Assembly: GCF_963855985.1 (NCBI RefSeq)
Contig: NC_087104.1
Coordinates: 9,982,001 to 10,046,000, forward strand
Direction of reading: 5' to 3'
Length of the DNA: 64,000 nt
Origin: Ostrinia nubilalis
Lineage: Eukaryota; Arthropoda; Insecta; Lepidoptera; Crambidae
In this document: positions 43,585 to 55,420 of the stretch, piece by piece
Layout: each line of letters begins with the position of its first letter
Position numbering within the stretch: the stretch's first letter is position 1
The notes under the pieces: model-generated
Told to the model about the DNA's origin: nothing
Seen by the model: only the letters and a program-made list of their open reading frames with translations
The model's database searches: none
Position numbers and translations under genes: made by a program

Positions 43585-44867
43585 CTGCGTCTTTCCGTTC
43601 TATACATAGCCAGAACGCAAGGGTGTGAAACTAATCGAGTATAGTTTGGAGATGACTTTATTTACTAAGCTCCTCCAAACTATACACGACCAGTACGCAT
43701 ATGCTGCGTACTGCTCGCGTATACTTTGTAGTGACTTAGGTCAATTATCTTACTCCAAAATATACATCGCCAGTACGCATACGGACTAATCATGTATGTA
43801 TTGTAATAAGTGCGTGATTACAATTTATACGCGAGTAGTTGCATGCTAGTCATTTTGACTTATTGACCTCTCTTTCTATTACTTATTAATTCATATCTGC
43901 GTGTCTACTTTAAACATTGAATCATCTTTCGACACGTGTCATTGTTTTGATAAAGGATTTTTTGGTGTTTCTTATTCTGCCATAGAAAAGATATTTGTTT
44001 TGGGGCTGATATTTCACCAATTGTCGTAGGTATGGAAATATGTCAAAATGATTTTATTCTTGAGATAAAAGTTAATAAATAAAATAAATAAAAGGAAGGA
44101 TATTTATTTATTATTTAAAATAATAAAAAAATATCCTTAGACATTTTACACTGCGCTTCTAGTCCCAAACTAAGCAAAGCTTGTACTATGGGTACTAGAC
44201 AACGGATATAAACATACTTAAATACTTTTTTTTGTAAATACGTACTTATTATACATAGAAAACACCCAGTCCAATACAAACAAATATGTTCATGCACACA
44301 AATGTTTGTACTGTGCGGGAATCGAACCCGCTACCTCCGGAATAGTAGTCCGTTTCGAACCACTACACCAAACGGCCGACAATACAAACCTAGCATTTGA
44401 AGTCTCGCATAATATTGTATTTAATGCACGTTGAACTTTCTTCTCTCACTCTCTCTCATTTTAATTAAATTGTTATTTAATTTGAAATCTACCTAATCAA
44501 TTTAATTTCAAAAACCACTTACAATAGTGTTAAAAATCTAGATTTATTATAGATTCAGTAAAATAATAATATTTTATGTAATAATATCAAATAAATGTGA
44601 TTTTAAATATAGTTCCATATTTTACTGAATTTTACTAAATCAATATCAACTAAACACACTCTAGTCAAGTGTAAGTGGTGTAGTAGAAACTAATCGAGTA
44701 TAGTTTGGAGATGACTTTTTTTACTAAGCTCCTCCAAACTATACACGATCAGTACGCAAAATTCGTGTATAGTTTGGAGTCACAGACGTACAAACAGGCA
44801 CTACAAAATATACACGAGCAGTTTCCTATGGGTGCGTTCTGGCCATGTATAGAACGGAAAGACGCAG
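43585..44867. mobile_element. Inverted-repeat DNA transposon with subterminal repeats
   Basis: CTGCGTCTTTCCGTTCTATA at the left and its inverse at the right, flanked by TATAT (43580-43584, 44868-44872). The similarity continues inward (CATAGCCAGAACGCA, then AACTAATCGAGTATAGTTTG). The words GTATAGTTTGGAG and CTCCAAACTATACACGA recur many times in both subterminal regions, as expected for transposase-binding sites. The interior is AT-rich and carries an inserted SINE (44090-44381) and a MITE remnant (43990-44075). No transposase. Confidence 0.8.
44090..44381 (-). mobile_element. tRNA-derived SINE (family B), full length
   Basis: The minus strand starts GTCGGCCGTTTGGTGTAGTG (A box) with GGTTCGATTCCCGC (B box), the internal RNA polymerase III promoter of a tRNA. 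A non-tRNA body containing ACAACGGATATAAACATAC-type and GCAAAGCTTGTACTATGG-type words follows, and then an AT-rich end. I do not call a functional tRNA because the tRNA-like head is fused to a repeat body seen elsewhere. Confidence 0.82.
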
Positions 44868-44872
44868 TATAT

Positions 44873-45692
44873 CTACTTAGTTTGTGGAAGTTTATTGAAT
44901 AGTAGGTATTTTAGTGGCAATAAAATATGTAAGAATGACTGTTAGTGTTTTCTCTTTTGTACATTATGAAGCTTACAATGTTAACTCAGTGAAATATGTC
45001 AATTTTCATTATTGGTACTTGATACGGAAATAACTCAGTCATTTACCTTTTCACGCTTAACTACTGAACCGATTTAGATATACACGCGGGGAAGGATAAA
45101 AGTTAGTGTGAAATACATAAGGGTTGATGTCCTTTTACTATGCTACATGCCTTGTTAGTAGCTTGTATACTTGTATAATGTACGAGTATGTAAATAGACT
45201 GAAATTCATGCGGGCAAGTGCTGGGCAAATGTTGCTGAAAAACACATTATTATGTAGTCGTAGGTTGATGTGCTTTTACTATGTTACATGCTTTGTAAAT
45301 AGCTTATACTTGTATATGTTACCCATCGTGGCATCCCTAGTGATAGCCGAAGTGTTATGTGACATCAAAGTGGTTTTATGTGCACTAACCGAGACACCCA
45401 ACATGTGAAGTTCATTAGAATGATTTATCACCTTGTTGTTCTAATAAAAACACACGCACGGAAATCTTTCGTATTTGTTAAAGTTTATCTAACTACTTAC
45501 TCGTATACAGTTAGTTGCTTTTGGAAAACCAAATTGTTTGTTAGACCAGGCCTGTTCATCTCCGCGAGCTTACATCGAAAATAAAACAAGCACGATGGCA
45601 CCCTACAGGATTACTATTCGACAAGGCCTCACATACGAGCGAGCATTGACTCACGCACGCGTATTCTTGTGTATGATGGAAAAAAATAAAGA
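44873..45692. other. No gene; short tandem duplication
   Basis: 45121-45190 (GGGTTGATGTCCTTTTACTA...) recurs in diverged form at 45265-45325 (GGTTGATGTGCTTTTACTAT). No coding support for the overlapping frames. Confidence 0.45.
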
Positions 45693-45785
45693 AAGTGGTG
45701 TACTAAATACTGTGCAGTATTTAACTGCCTAAATAATAATAAAAACACAGAATGTACTTTTTAAGTTGCTTGAAGACACTGAGAG
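45693..45785 (+). pseudogene. Degenerate THAP zinc-finger exon
   Basis: The plus strand reads KWCTKYCAVFNCLNNNKNTE followed by CTF and then a frame break. The downstream bases would read KLPEDTER-like in another frame and end at a GTAAAT donor-like site (45786). The CAVFNC...F(F)xxPxDxER arrangement is the N-terminal half of a THAP C2CH DNA-binding domain, including the first two cysteines. At least one indel breaks it. THAP domains occur in P-type transposases and host factors; a GGCCTGTTCATCTCCGCGAG stretch upstream suggests it sits in repeat DNA. I infer a decayed, probably transposon-associated exon. Confidence 0.5.
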
Positions 45786-45786
45786 G

Positions 45787-46555
45787 TAAATAAGTGTTAA
45801 ATATTATTCATGATAATTCATGCATAATCATGTATTTCCTCCGCCATTTTCTGCAGTTTGGCACCTCACCACGTCACACATCATTTTACCGAAGTCAGCC
45901 CTATGGCTTCGGCGCAGTACCGTTCACTGACGTTTGTCAACAAAATGGTGCTTGACTCTTAAGACAAGCTAAATTACACCATATTGTTAATGAATAATAC
46001 TTTCGCGAAGTAAACCTTCTGTACGTAGTACTTATTATTATTCTGTGGTTAGACTAGTTCCAGTATATCACCCAGGTGATTAAATTGGACTTCAGCATGG
46101 GTGATCAATAAGGAGACCAAAGTATCGCCAGGAGTCTGGTGGTCAAAGTGAAATAGGCCAAAGGTGGAAGTAGTAGTACCTAGTAGTAGAGGTAATAGAA
46201 ATAATAATAAAAAAAGATCTTTCTGCCTACATTTGCCTGTATAAATATAAATATTTTACCTCTTTCACTCAGCGAGGGTGAGGACAGAGGGGAAGCTCAA
46301 TAAGTAGAGCGACAGATCGCGACAGCTCCCTTACGAGTAGGAGCAATGTACTGGAGTTCATGAAAGTTTATACAGTATTGATTTGAATGTGTACATTAAG
46401 ACTATGTTTAAGTATGTTGATATGTTGCAAATTAAAAACAAACATGAAAAGTTCTTATACTCGTAGATACATAGTGTGTAATGTGTGTAGCAGAACGAAA
46501 CTTGGTTCAATATAAACATAGATTGGGGTTTTTGATAGATTGAATTTCAAAACTT
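45787..46555. other. No gene seen
   Basis: 45840-45990 may be further decayed sequence of the same repeat as the THAP remnant (TATGGCTTCGGCGCAGTACC). Nothing else recognised. Confidence 0.35.
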
Positions 46556-46558
46556 TAA

Positions 46559-46748
46559 GGTCCATGCACACCACGTTTTTTTTCAGGCGCCGTCGACGTG
46601 CGTTTTACGATGATGGGTTTGAAGTACTGTTGATTTTTCTGCTCCCCTGCATGGTTACATTGATTGAAGATCATCGCGAACACAACGCGTTCCATAAGTT
46701 TAAAACGCGCGTCGACAGCTCCTGAAAAAACGTGGTGTGGATGCGCCC
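46559..46748. mobile_element. MITE with GGTCCATGCACACCACG ends
   Basis: GGTCCATGCACACCACG / CGTGGTGTGGATGCGCCC, with adjoining CAGG...CGTCGAC inverse words. 190 bp, TAA before and TTA after. Probably Harbinger-type. The frames on both strands across it come from the inverted repeat. Confidence 0.7.
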
Positions 46749-47040
46749 TTATGTATATTATAAATGACGTCAGCCAGCAAGGGTCACGGTACAAAAGTAA
46801 AGGTAAATATACTATTTTCGTTGGAGCGCTCTCTCGGTTCAGGTTAATTTGGCTTGTTTCACTAATGGTACATGCCTTTTAATAAACGTACCGGATTCCT
46901 GGAGGAAAATGTTTTATTTTCTGTTTTTAAGATGGACAATTTTTGACGTGACCAAGCTTTATCTTGCTGGGATAAAAATATGATTAAAAACTTACAAGGC
47001 TTGATGCGACAACTTGATTTGTTATCTCTATGATCTAGCC

Positions 47041-47317
47041 CAGTGGTTCTTAACCGGTGGTCCGTGGACCACTGGTGGTCCCTGTAGGCATTCCAAGTGG
47101 TCCACGAAGACATTGTAATAAACAAGTGATGTGAATTGTGACGTGATGAGTCGAGTCAACACAATGCAAACGGCGGAGGTACAGACACAGTGGGCGAGAA
47201 TTCGACCTCCCCTTTCATAGGATTCTGAAAAAAAAAGTGGTCCCTGGCAAGACAGAAATTTGGTAAAACGGTCCCTCGTGACTTAAAGGTCCACTAAGGT
47301 GACCTAAAGAACCACTG
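47041..47317. mobile_element. hAT-type MITE with 8-bp target duplication
   Basis: CAGTGGTTCTTAACCGGTGG / CCTAAAGAACCACTG flanked by ATCTAGCC on both sides (47033-47040, 47318-47325). CAGTG-type ends with an 8-bp duplication are typical of hAT elements. 277 bp; no transposase. Confidence 0.9.
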
Positions 47318-47325
47318 ATCTAGCC

Positions 47326-48341
47326 AATCAAACCCTATGCAGTTGCATGAGTCCGCGGTAAGAATTGATTTCTATTGTGTCTTGATTGGCTGGTGCTTGA
47401 AGGGCTAGAGAACTAATTATTTGATTACTTTATGCCTCTTTTTACCCGACTACGCGACGCAAAGGAGTGGTATTGTGTTTATTTAAAAAGTGAGTCTCCT
47501 GTATACGTTTCAAAATGTTACAAAGGGGGAAATGGCAATTCTTCACAGAAATGGAGTTCTACGGACGATAGCACTTCAAGGTTAACACTGCAGCAATTTT
47601 CCTTTCTATGTGTTATTTTATTAATTTATTACTTTTAGCTTACGGTCTCGTTCACCATCTCTGAGTAAAGTGTCAAGTAGAAAGAAACCATGACACCGAC
47701 AAGACTGTGGATAAAACTTTAACGCTAAAATACCTACTTCTCACTTTTACTTGCTTAATTAATTTATTAAATATTAACAAAACTATAACTATAAGGTTTA
47801 ATAAATGTACCTATACATGTATGGAAGAGCGGACCCTCCAAACCCAGGCATTTTTTGCTTAAACGGGGGTTCCTCCAATCTACTTATTAAATCAAGAAAC
47901 CTTCAAGGATTTTTTTTTACTTGCATAATAGTGTTAATTAAGAAATAAAGAACTCTCGGAGATCGTGAAAGAGGCCCTCATTCTGTCGAAAACATCTGAA
48001 TAATCAAATACATCAACAATTTTTCCCAAACGTTTCTTCGCAACAAAATGATCTTTTAATCAAGCAACAAGCGTATGTTTGCTCAAAGATTAGCTCGGTA
48101 TGAACGTTCAAGGTCAATAAACAATCTTCGACCTTCCTCCCCGATGTTTGGATATAAAATTGAACGAAAGCTAATCGTTTCCGCGGTAGCCGTGTAAACA
48201 CGGTTCTCTCGAAACTCGTTCATTGGGGATATTAATTTACGGGAAAATTTAGGACACGGTTTTGCTGGAAGCGTTAAAATTGTACTTACAACACATCAGA
48301 CCATAAGTTTTGTTGAAAAATAGTACCTATTACAACTAAAC
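47326..48341. other. No gene seen
   Basis: No repeat or exon recognised; the 62- to 68-codon frames have no support. Confidence 0.4.
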
Positions 48342-48650
48342 CGCCTCTGTGGTCTAGTGGTAAGATCACCTGCTTCAGACGCAGAGGTCCCGGGTTCGAT
48401 ACCCAGTGGGGGCAGATTTTTCTGTTCGGTTTGGTTGGTAGGGCTTGTTCTAAGTCCGCCTGGCTAGCTACCACCATCTTACCTAAGTCTGTCTGTCGCC
48501 ATAACAACAATGTTAACAGCATTGTTGTGTTCCTGCAGTTAGAGGTAAGATAGCCAGTTCCTCTCTGATTGAGCATTCCGAGTGAAGCTCGCTTCCACCT
48601 TCGGCCTGATCATCACTTACCATCAGGTGAGATACAAGCCAAGAGCTTCG
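48342..48650 (+). mobile_element. tRNA-derived SINE (family A), full-length reference copy
   Basis: The head GCCTCTGTGGTCTAGTGGTA (A box) to GGTTCGATACCC (B box) is about 72 bases and tRNA-like, with a possible acceptor end GGGGGCAG. The body has TCGGTTTGGTTGGTAGGGCT, CTGTCGCCATAACAACAATG and GATCATCACTTACCATCAGG. Copies without or with part of the head are at 2291 and 39460. The head would fold loosely as a tRNA, but the fused body makes this a SINE rather than a tRNA gene. Confidence 0.85.
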
Positions 48651-48783
48651 AAGTAAGTGTTTACCTTAATGTGCCGTCGTCTGTACAGCTCCCATTCGAA
48701 ATGATACGCGTTTGGTTTGAACGACGACAAGCTAGAGCTTCGGATACTTATTGCTGCAATGATATCAATCAACTGCATCGTAA

Positions 48784-48900
48784 TCCATACTAATATTATA
48801 AATGCGAAAGTTTGTATGGATGTCTGGATGTCTGGATGCCTGTTGATGGATGTAGTGACAAACTAAATGCCACGAGGGAGAAGCCGCGGGCAAAAGCTAG
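48784..48900 (+). mobile_element. Lep1-type Helitron, short form
   Basis: A|TCCATACTAATATTATAAAT ... AAGCCGCGGGCAAAAGCTAG|T. 117 bp with intact 5'-TC and 3'-CTAG termini and most of the interior deleted. Confidence 0.85.
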
Positions 48901-50142
48901 TAATAAATAATCTACTAACTAATATAATACCTTAACATGAATTACCTTCAGTGGTATTCAAACCCGCGACTTGGTGAACCAAGCTACCCACGAAGGCGGC
49001 CTTAATATTAAAAGCTTATACTAAATCCATCAGTTAACCATCCTCCATTAACATTTTCCGAGTCCATTTTTATATGTATGAGGATTTGTCTTATCCAGAG
49101 AGTAATATACGGTGCACGGTGCGTGTTAGTCATACATTTCCATTATACAAAATACGACTGTATTTGCTATAGTACAAGGTTTATTTTCCAGCAGTGCTGC
49201 ATGGCAGCTGCTGCTTTGACGTCACGTCAGTTTATCAGTCAGTCATAATTATCGAAATACGAGGTTTAACGGCGTTGTTAATAGATGAGGTATTTTTAGG
49301 CGGGTAATCGTACATTGTTTACACTTATTTGTATCCAACATAGTTGATAGAGATAAAACCACTCCCCAGTCCGTAGGACGTTGCTTGAACGTTAAAATAA
49401 CTTGGAAAAACGTGGCAAAGGAATCCAGCACCACAGATTACATATCAGTTTGTTGTAAAATGCTAAATGTAAAAAAAGAACTGAAACTGAATAATGTCTC
49501 AAACTCCATAAAAAAGTATAAAAAAAATCGATGAAATCGTAAATATATTTTTAAATATTCTTCTTTTACTTATATTGTTCTCAAAAACATACTGGCAGGT
49601 TTTTAAAAGAATTTCTCGATTGTTTGTTTTTAATAAAAGACAACTTTATGGCGTGCGCAAACTCAGCCAGTGTCAATTAATGAATTAAATTGAATTCATT
49701 AAAATTTCAAAACATAAAATTTTTATGTTTAGGTTCAGTTTTTTCAAATAAATTTTACGTCATAGAACGATGTCATTTGACCGCTGATTAAATGTAAATA
49801 GTGTTACATTTTGGTGTCAATAGAAGGTCAATTTGTTGTCTTTGGCAGCGTTATGCTAAAAATATGCTGTTTACTATTACCCAGGCCAAATCAGGGGCTT
49901 AATTGAGCTAATATTAATTTAAAATTGCCGCTTTCTTTCACACTAATAACATGCATTACCAAATAATGACTCTACATTTCCTCATAAATTACTCAAGCGC
50001 GCTACAAATTCAAATAAACCGGCACTAAAACAACAAACAGGTAATGTTTGCAAAATATGCCAGTTTTAATGTAGCCCCTGAATAAACCGCGGCCTCTAAA
50101 TCGTAGACTAAATAATCATGACTTGCTTTCATATAACAACGG
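48901..50142. other. No gene seen
   Basis: Mostly AT-rich; nothing recognised. Confidence 0.4.
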
Positions 50143-50144
50143 TA

Positions 50145-50584
50145 CAGTCAGCGTCAAATAAATCCACTCTCAAACAGTTGACACTCAAAGTTGCCAAAAA
50201 GTTCGCTACACGTCTTTGTTACAATAGCGAGAAAGAAAGAAAAATCATTTAATTTGGTACCAAAGGGTATTTGACACCATCAATCAACGTACGTGCCGCC
50301 GTACTTTTTAAAACTGCCAAAACGGGACTCCCGTAGATTTTATGGCAATACAAGCCTGTGACTATTTTGTCAACTCAATTAAACTACTTTTTTCAATAAC
50401 AATGCAACCAAAAGTCTTAATTTACAGGTAATTAAAAATTAATGAAGTTTTTAAGACCAGAATGAAGTGTCTTTTTAAAAAAGTGGTAATTTCGAATTAT
50501 TGGGGAATGGTGTCAAAAGTCTATTGGAATAAGATGTACTACTTTTCCCCAATTGGGGTGTCACGAGCTATTTGACGCTGACTG
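50145..50584. mobile_element. Tc1/mariner-type MITE (CAGTCAGCGTCAAATA family)
   Basis: CAGTCAGCGTCAAATA / TATTTGACGCTGACTG, TA on both sides (50143-50144, 50585-50586). 440 bp. A decayed relative begins at about 56622. Confidence 0.85.
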
Positions 50585-50586
50585 TA

Positions 50587-50923
50587 CATAGTGGAAAGTT
50601 TTCAGACTATCATCATCTCTAAGATAAATTATCTATCATGTTAATAATCGACCCACGTCAGTCCACTTCTAGGTATCGGCAGTTCCCATAATCCATATTT
50701 TAGTCCATATTTTCAAAATATTTATACATTTCCAGGAACTTTCTTTACAATATGTATTTTTTTTAGATAGCGCTGATTATATTAGATCTAGATTAATTGT
50801 ATTCCTAAATGACGACCCTTAGTTTCCAAATCTTTGATTCTTCTGATCAATTTCGTTGCGACTCCAATGTATGAAGCGTTTGGTGTTAAAGGCGGTCAAG
50901 TTGTTACTTCAGCTTCAGCTGTA
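50587..50923. other. No gene seen
   Basis: No feature recognised. Confidence 0.4.
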
Positions 50924-50925
50924 TA

Positions 50926-51374
50926 CAGGGTGGAATTTTGTAATGCCACCTGGAGGGAAAGTACAATTTTCTCAAAGAAAACATTCCTATATTTTTCTAA
51001 AGAAATAGAACTGCATTCAAAGATTTCCAAAAATTTGCTTGCCACACCTGGGAATCGAACCAACTAAAATGTGTTAAAAATTACACTCTGTATTTTTATT
51101 ACATCGATCGTTAGGGTTACTTAACGCTGAAATCTCTCTAACAAACTTGATAAATGAACTGAAAGGAAAACCATGAAATCTTAAATTACTTTAATTATGT
51201 TACCAAAAATTTATTGTATGCTATGGTAGTGAATTTTCGAAAAAATTTCGAAGATATTTGAATGCAGTTCTCTTTCTTTAAAAAAAATAAAGGAACGTTT
51301 TCTTTCAGTAAAATTTTCTATCTATAGTATTAACAGTACTTTCCCTCCAGGTGGCATTACAAAATTCCACCCTG
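50926..51374. mobile_element. Tc1/mariner-type MITE (CAGGGTGGAA family)
   Basis: CAGGGTGGAATTTTGTAATG / CATTACAAAATTCCACCCTG, TA at the left (50924-50925) and TG at the right, one base off. 449 bp; the interior is in the opposite orientation to the copy at 62931. Confidence 0.85.
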
Positions 51375-51799
51375 TGTACTGTACTCAGTTCAGCAAGTAC
51401 TAGTACTTTTCTGTAGTACAGCGAAGGTTGAAATGGTCATTTCTCCTTGTTTTAAAAATCAAAAGTGAAGTATTTCATCGTTTTTACTTTGATCGCATTA
51501 AAGTCCCGTCGTTAAAGAGTTAACCCCTCGTTCTCACTACACTCAGGCAAAGGAGTGCTCCAAATCCTTTTTAACCTGCGGATTAAGAGGAGTGCCACTA
51601 CGGGAGGGACTACGGGACCGCCCCAAACGTGTCATCCGACCCATCGGGCGGCTCAAGGCAAAACAACGGAAGAGTAACGGTTGAGGCAGCTCAGACGAGC
51701 GACATTATGTTAGCGAATTTCTTCTGTGGGCGACTACCGACGACTTGTCTCCGACTCGCGCCTTTCGCTGTCATGACATGAAGTGTTGACACTCTATAC
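51375..51799. other. Possible decayed MITE border
   Basis: CAGCTCAGACGAGCGACA near 51690 is approximately inverted near 52245-52275 (TGTCGCTCGTCTGTGAGCTC). This suggests an old inverted-repeat element into which the hAT MITE and LINE tail inserted. No gene. Confidence 0.4.
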
Positions 51800-52050
51800 C
51801 AGTGTTTTTCAACCTGTGGGTCGCGACCCCCTGGGTCGTAAAAACTACCTCAGTAAAAAAATCAGTAAAGTTTTAAAGCTAGATTTATCCGAAATCTGAT
51901 TATGCAAATGCATAAATGTTGTATAGATTGAAGAATTCGGTCCCTACAACATCTTCGTAAAAGGCATGAAAAAAAGCGAACGGTCGGGGGGTCGCAAAAA
52001 ATTTTTTCATGCTAGGGGGGTCGCGTCATGAAAAAGGTTGAAAAACACTG
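51800..52050. mobile_element. hAT-type MITE with 8-bp target duplication
   Basis: CAGTGTTTTTCAACCTGTGG / AAAAAGGTTGAAAAACACTG flanked by CTCTATAC on both sides (51792-51799, 52051-52058). Contains GGGTCGCGACCCCC near one end. 251 bp. Confidence 0.9.
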
Positions 52051-52098
52051 CTCTATACCGATCGTCGCCGACTTAAGTCGCAAGCAGCCGCACACAAC

Positions 52099-52240
52099 AG
52101 TGACTGAGTTTCTTGCGCTGCTTCTTCTCAGCACTGGCCCATTTATTGTCCCGAAGCAGTGGTAGGGTTAATACTGGGACGTGTAAAAGTGCTATTTAAA
52201 AGCCTATTTGCAAAAATAAATGAGTTTTATCAGTTTTTTT
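52099..52240 (+). mobile_element. LINE 3' tail (family of 26685-28890)
   Basis: GTGACTGAGTTTCTTGCGCT, GCAGTGGTAGGGTTAATACT, GGGACGTGTAAAAGTGC, ATTTGCAAAAATAAATGAG. Confidence 0.8.
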
Positions 52241-52275
52241 TTATGATATACTGTCGCTCGTCTGTGAGCTCTCTA

Positions 52276-53504
52276 AGCTTTGCACATTTTATGTAGGTAC
52301 AGGCACATCAAACTATACATTTTCGTTGCAATATTGCCCGTATTACGATGATAGAGTATTTACGTTGACTAGAACTGATAGTGTAGTGTTTACAGGTCTT
52401 GTTCACAAATGTTCAAGTGGTAATGTTAAAGGTTTAAATTACAACTGTCCTTGTAAATGCTCTCCTACTATGACCTCTTCAGATTTATGTATTATGTCTA
52501 TGGCTCCTCTTACACCTTGATGACAAGGACCCTTCTTCACTAGCTACATTATTTCAGTGAGAGGTAGGCACTTAGGTATAAAAAGTCTCCAACCCGTTTC
52601 TAGCGCTGTTAATAGAAAAGTTACTTAATGTTCCTGCAGTGGAGACTAAATGACTTGATAACGATAGAATGATGAAGTCTAGAAAGATTAAAAGATTCTG
52701 AAAAAAGTATGATTTGACCGACGTCTGTCGTGAAGTAAAAAAAGCCTCAACTTGTTACGACCTACATGATAAGATTCAAATTAAGATGGAATGAAAGATT
52801 TTCTCTTTTCAAAGTTACCAGGAGATGAGCTAGATTAAATTGGCCTTTTCTATCAGGGAGGATCTAACATTAACTTCTGAGGATTTTCAAGAACTTTGCA
52901 AGTGACAAAGTGCGGGCGGCGATGGATCTAAGCTGCCTGACTAAACGGTACTCGATAGGGATGGGCCACTTATTTCAAAAAGATTACTCAAATACCTTTT
53001 GAACGATACTTTTAATGTATTTACATGAATATTCGTATGTCGTTTGTTTTTAACAACATGTGTGTCATATCACAATGCACATTATATCCAAAAAAAAGTA
53101 CTTTTACGTGCCTAGGCTACTAACTATTTAGTAACCTTACACCTCTAGCGTAAACGCGCTTCAATTCGTAATTATTTAATCATGATAAAACCGTAATTTA
53201 TAGGGAAACGGGATATTTTTACAAGAGTGTTAAAGTACTTGTAGTTTATTCTAAAAGCAACTTTCAAATGTCATCTTTCTATTCTCTATTCATTTTATTT
53301 CATTTCTTACTAAGTTAAAAAAATAATTGAATGGGTACATCCCTATTCACTACCGCGAATTAAAAGATCTTCAGACTTGTTCACTTACTTAAACGAAAAA
53401 AGAAAACTGTCCGAGAGCTTAACTTGTAGAGGGCTTACCTCTTTAGTATTAATAAAATAATTTTACATAATTATGGATTTTAATTTCCGGCCGCTACAAA
53501 CTGT
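52276..53504. other. No gene seen
   Basis: A 64-codon frame at 52326-52520 is unsupported. No repeats recognised. Confidence 0.4.
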
Positions 53505-53580
53505 GCGATGTGGAAGTCATCGGGGGAGGCCTATGTTCAGCAGTGGACGTCCTGTGGCTGAAATGATGATGATGATGATT
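53505..53580 (+). mobile_element. RTE-like 3' end fragment
   Basis: GTGGAAGTCATCGGGGGAGG, CAGCAGTGGACGTCC, and a terminal (ATG)n run at about 53561-53580. Confidence 0.75.
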
Positions 53581-53655
53581 TTAATTTCAATGGTTTAAAA
53601 AACAATAACTGCGGAAAGTAATTATAAATTACTTATGAGATGCTCGTTTAATCAA

Positions 53656-53790
53656 TAGTGACTGAGTTTCTTGCGCTGCTTCTTCTCAGCACTGGCCCAT
53701 TTATTGTCCCAAAGCAGTGGTAGGGTTAATACTGGGACGTGTAAAAGTGCTTTTTAAAAGCCTATTTGCAAATAAATTTGTTTTTATGGA
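53656..53790 (+). mobile_element. LINE 3' tail (family of 26685-28890)
   Basis: Nearly identical to 52099-52240 (AGTGACTGAGTTTCTTGCGC to CTATTTGCAAATAAATTTG). Confidence 0.8.
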
Positions 53791-54120
53791 GCTTGCGTAG
53801 CAGTGCACATCTATTTTTGACTATAGATTAATAACTTTAGTTCACAGTCACCGTGCTTTAAAGGTCTTCCATCTCACATGACATTGACAGTTCCAAGCAT
53901 TCGCTATTCTATTTCCCGCTTGAATGTGTTAACCACTCCGCCGCCGGGACCGCACAAAAGGTTCATAAGCAGCCATTGATTAAAACGTCATTCCTGCAAG
54001 CCAGGAGACGGCTGACATGCATGATAATGGCGGCTAATCGGAACTACTTCATGGAAACCGTTTGTGGTATGCGGAGTTAATTTCTGATCAGTAGGTTTTG
54101 ATGTGGTGTAGTGAGCGAGT
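53791..54120. other. No gene seen
   Basis: No feature recognised. Confidence 0.4.
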
Positions 54121-54516
54121 GTTTGGTGAGGAAGGTGAACCTTTATTGCAGTTTTGGCTATCAAATTATATGTCATTTTGGCCTTTAGTATGGATAGCTA
54201 AGGAAGCAAATAACAATTCGTCAAAGTGATCCTAGTGATCGATTTGATCCTAGAATTCCACAAAAAGCGTCTATATGCTGATAACTTAAAATTAATCTCC
54301 TTTTTATCCTGCTGTCTGAGTTCTGACTAGTTTGGTGAGGAAGGTGAACCTTTATTGCAGTTTTGGCTATCAAATTATATGTCATTTTTGCCTTTAGTAT
54401 GGATAGCTAAGGAAGCAAATAACAATTCGTCAAAGTGATCCTAGTGATCGATTTGATCCTAGAATTCCACAAAAAGCGTCTATATGCTGATAACTATAAA
54501 TTAATCTCCTTTTTAT
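54121..54516. repeat. Recent 187-bp tandem duplication
   Basis: 54121-54307 and 54330-54516 are almost identical (GTTTGGTGAGGAAGGTGAAC to TTAATCTCCTTTTTAT), separated by 22 unique bases. I see only a few differences, one near 54178/54387 and a small one near the TAACTTAAAA/TAACTATAAA site. Confidence 0.9.
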
Positions 54517-55375
54517 ATTATATTTTATTATGGCAGATTTTGAATTTTATTGAAGACGATAGTTTTGGAGTGCATAGTGGTAGAGCAAGCTAAAAAGCTC
54601 ACAAGTAAAGAACTTGACTTTGAATCTACTCGAGTCTGAACTATTTTCTATTCTCTTAATGCTTCGCTTAATAATTATTCAAATACTGTAATTTTCATAA
54701 TACGTTCTGATTCATTGAGCCACAAGCCACATCGATTATTGCCCATGCATTATGTATAAAGTCTGCCTTCGTACGCAGGCACACGTCAGTCGCCTTTGCA
54801 TAATCACAGGTCGAGTGCCTAGGGGTTAACAGTTCATTCATACATTCACTCACTCGTGTATTCCAGAATATTCTAGATTCGAATTTAAATATTTTATTTA
54901 AACAAGACTGAATTCCATTTAAATATATTCAAACGATTTTCACGCGTACGAAGTCGAGGGCACAGTTAGTATTAAAACTCTATTATAATTATATCTGATG
55001 AGCAATAATAATAAGTAGATAAGTATGGCAGCTTAGACTATCTTATGAAACGCCAAAATGAACCAAAACCTAGTATAACATTTTTCAATTCATGAAGTTA
55101 CACGTGCCTCTATCCTCCCCTCTATACCAATAATATAACTGCTTAAATTTGAATAGATAAGAAAATAATAACAAACAAACTGAAAAAACCCTTGAAAACT
55201 TCCACATTTTCATTGCTGGAACGAATATTTTCACGCATTTAGTAGCTCCGTCAAACTACCTGAAAATTCGTTCGCCACGAGTAATCTATTCGTTTCAGAC
55301 TCAAAACGTTGAAATGGTTTAACGTGTAAATATGTAAGCTACCTTGTGAAAAACATATTTGAGGGTCCGTCCGTT
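54517..55375. other. No gene seen
   Basis: No repeat or exon recognised. Confidence 0.4.
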
Positions 55376-55420
55376 TCTACCAAATGACGTCCACTGCTGG
55401 ACAAAGGCCTCCCCCAAGAG
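55376..55420 (-). mobile_element. RTE-like 3' end fragment
   Basis: CAAATGACGTCCACTGCTGG and ACAAAGGCCTCCCCCAA, the inverse of the RTE tail; very short. Confidence 0.6.

Noticed and set aside
44304..44381. tRNA gene on the minus strand
   Set aside because: Same reason: it is the head of SINE family B, whose body recurs at 20802.
48342..48415. tRNA gene
   Set aside because: A and B boxes are present, but the sequence is fused to a body found in other SINE copies and its acceptor stem relies on several G-T pairs.
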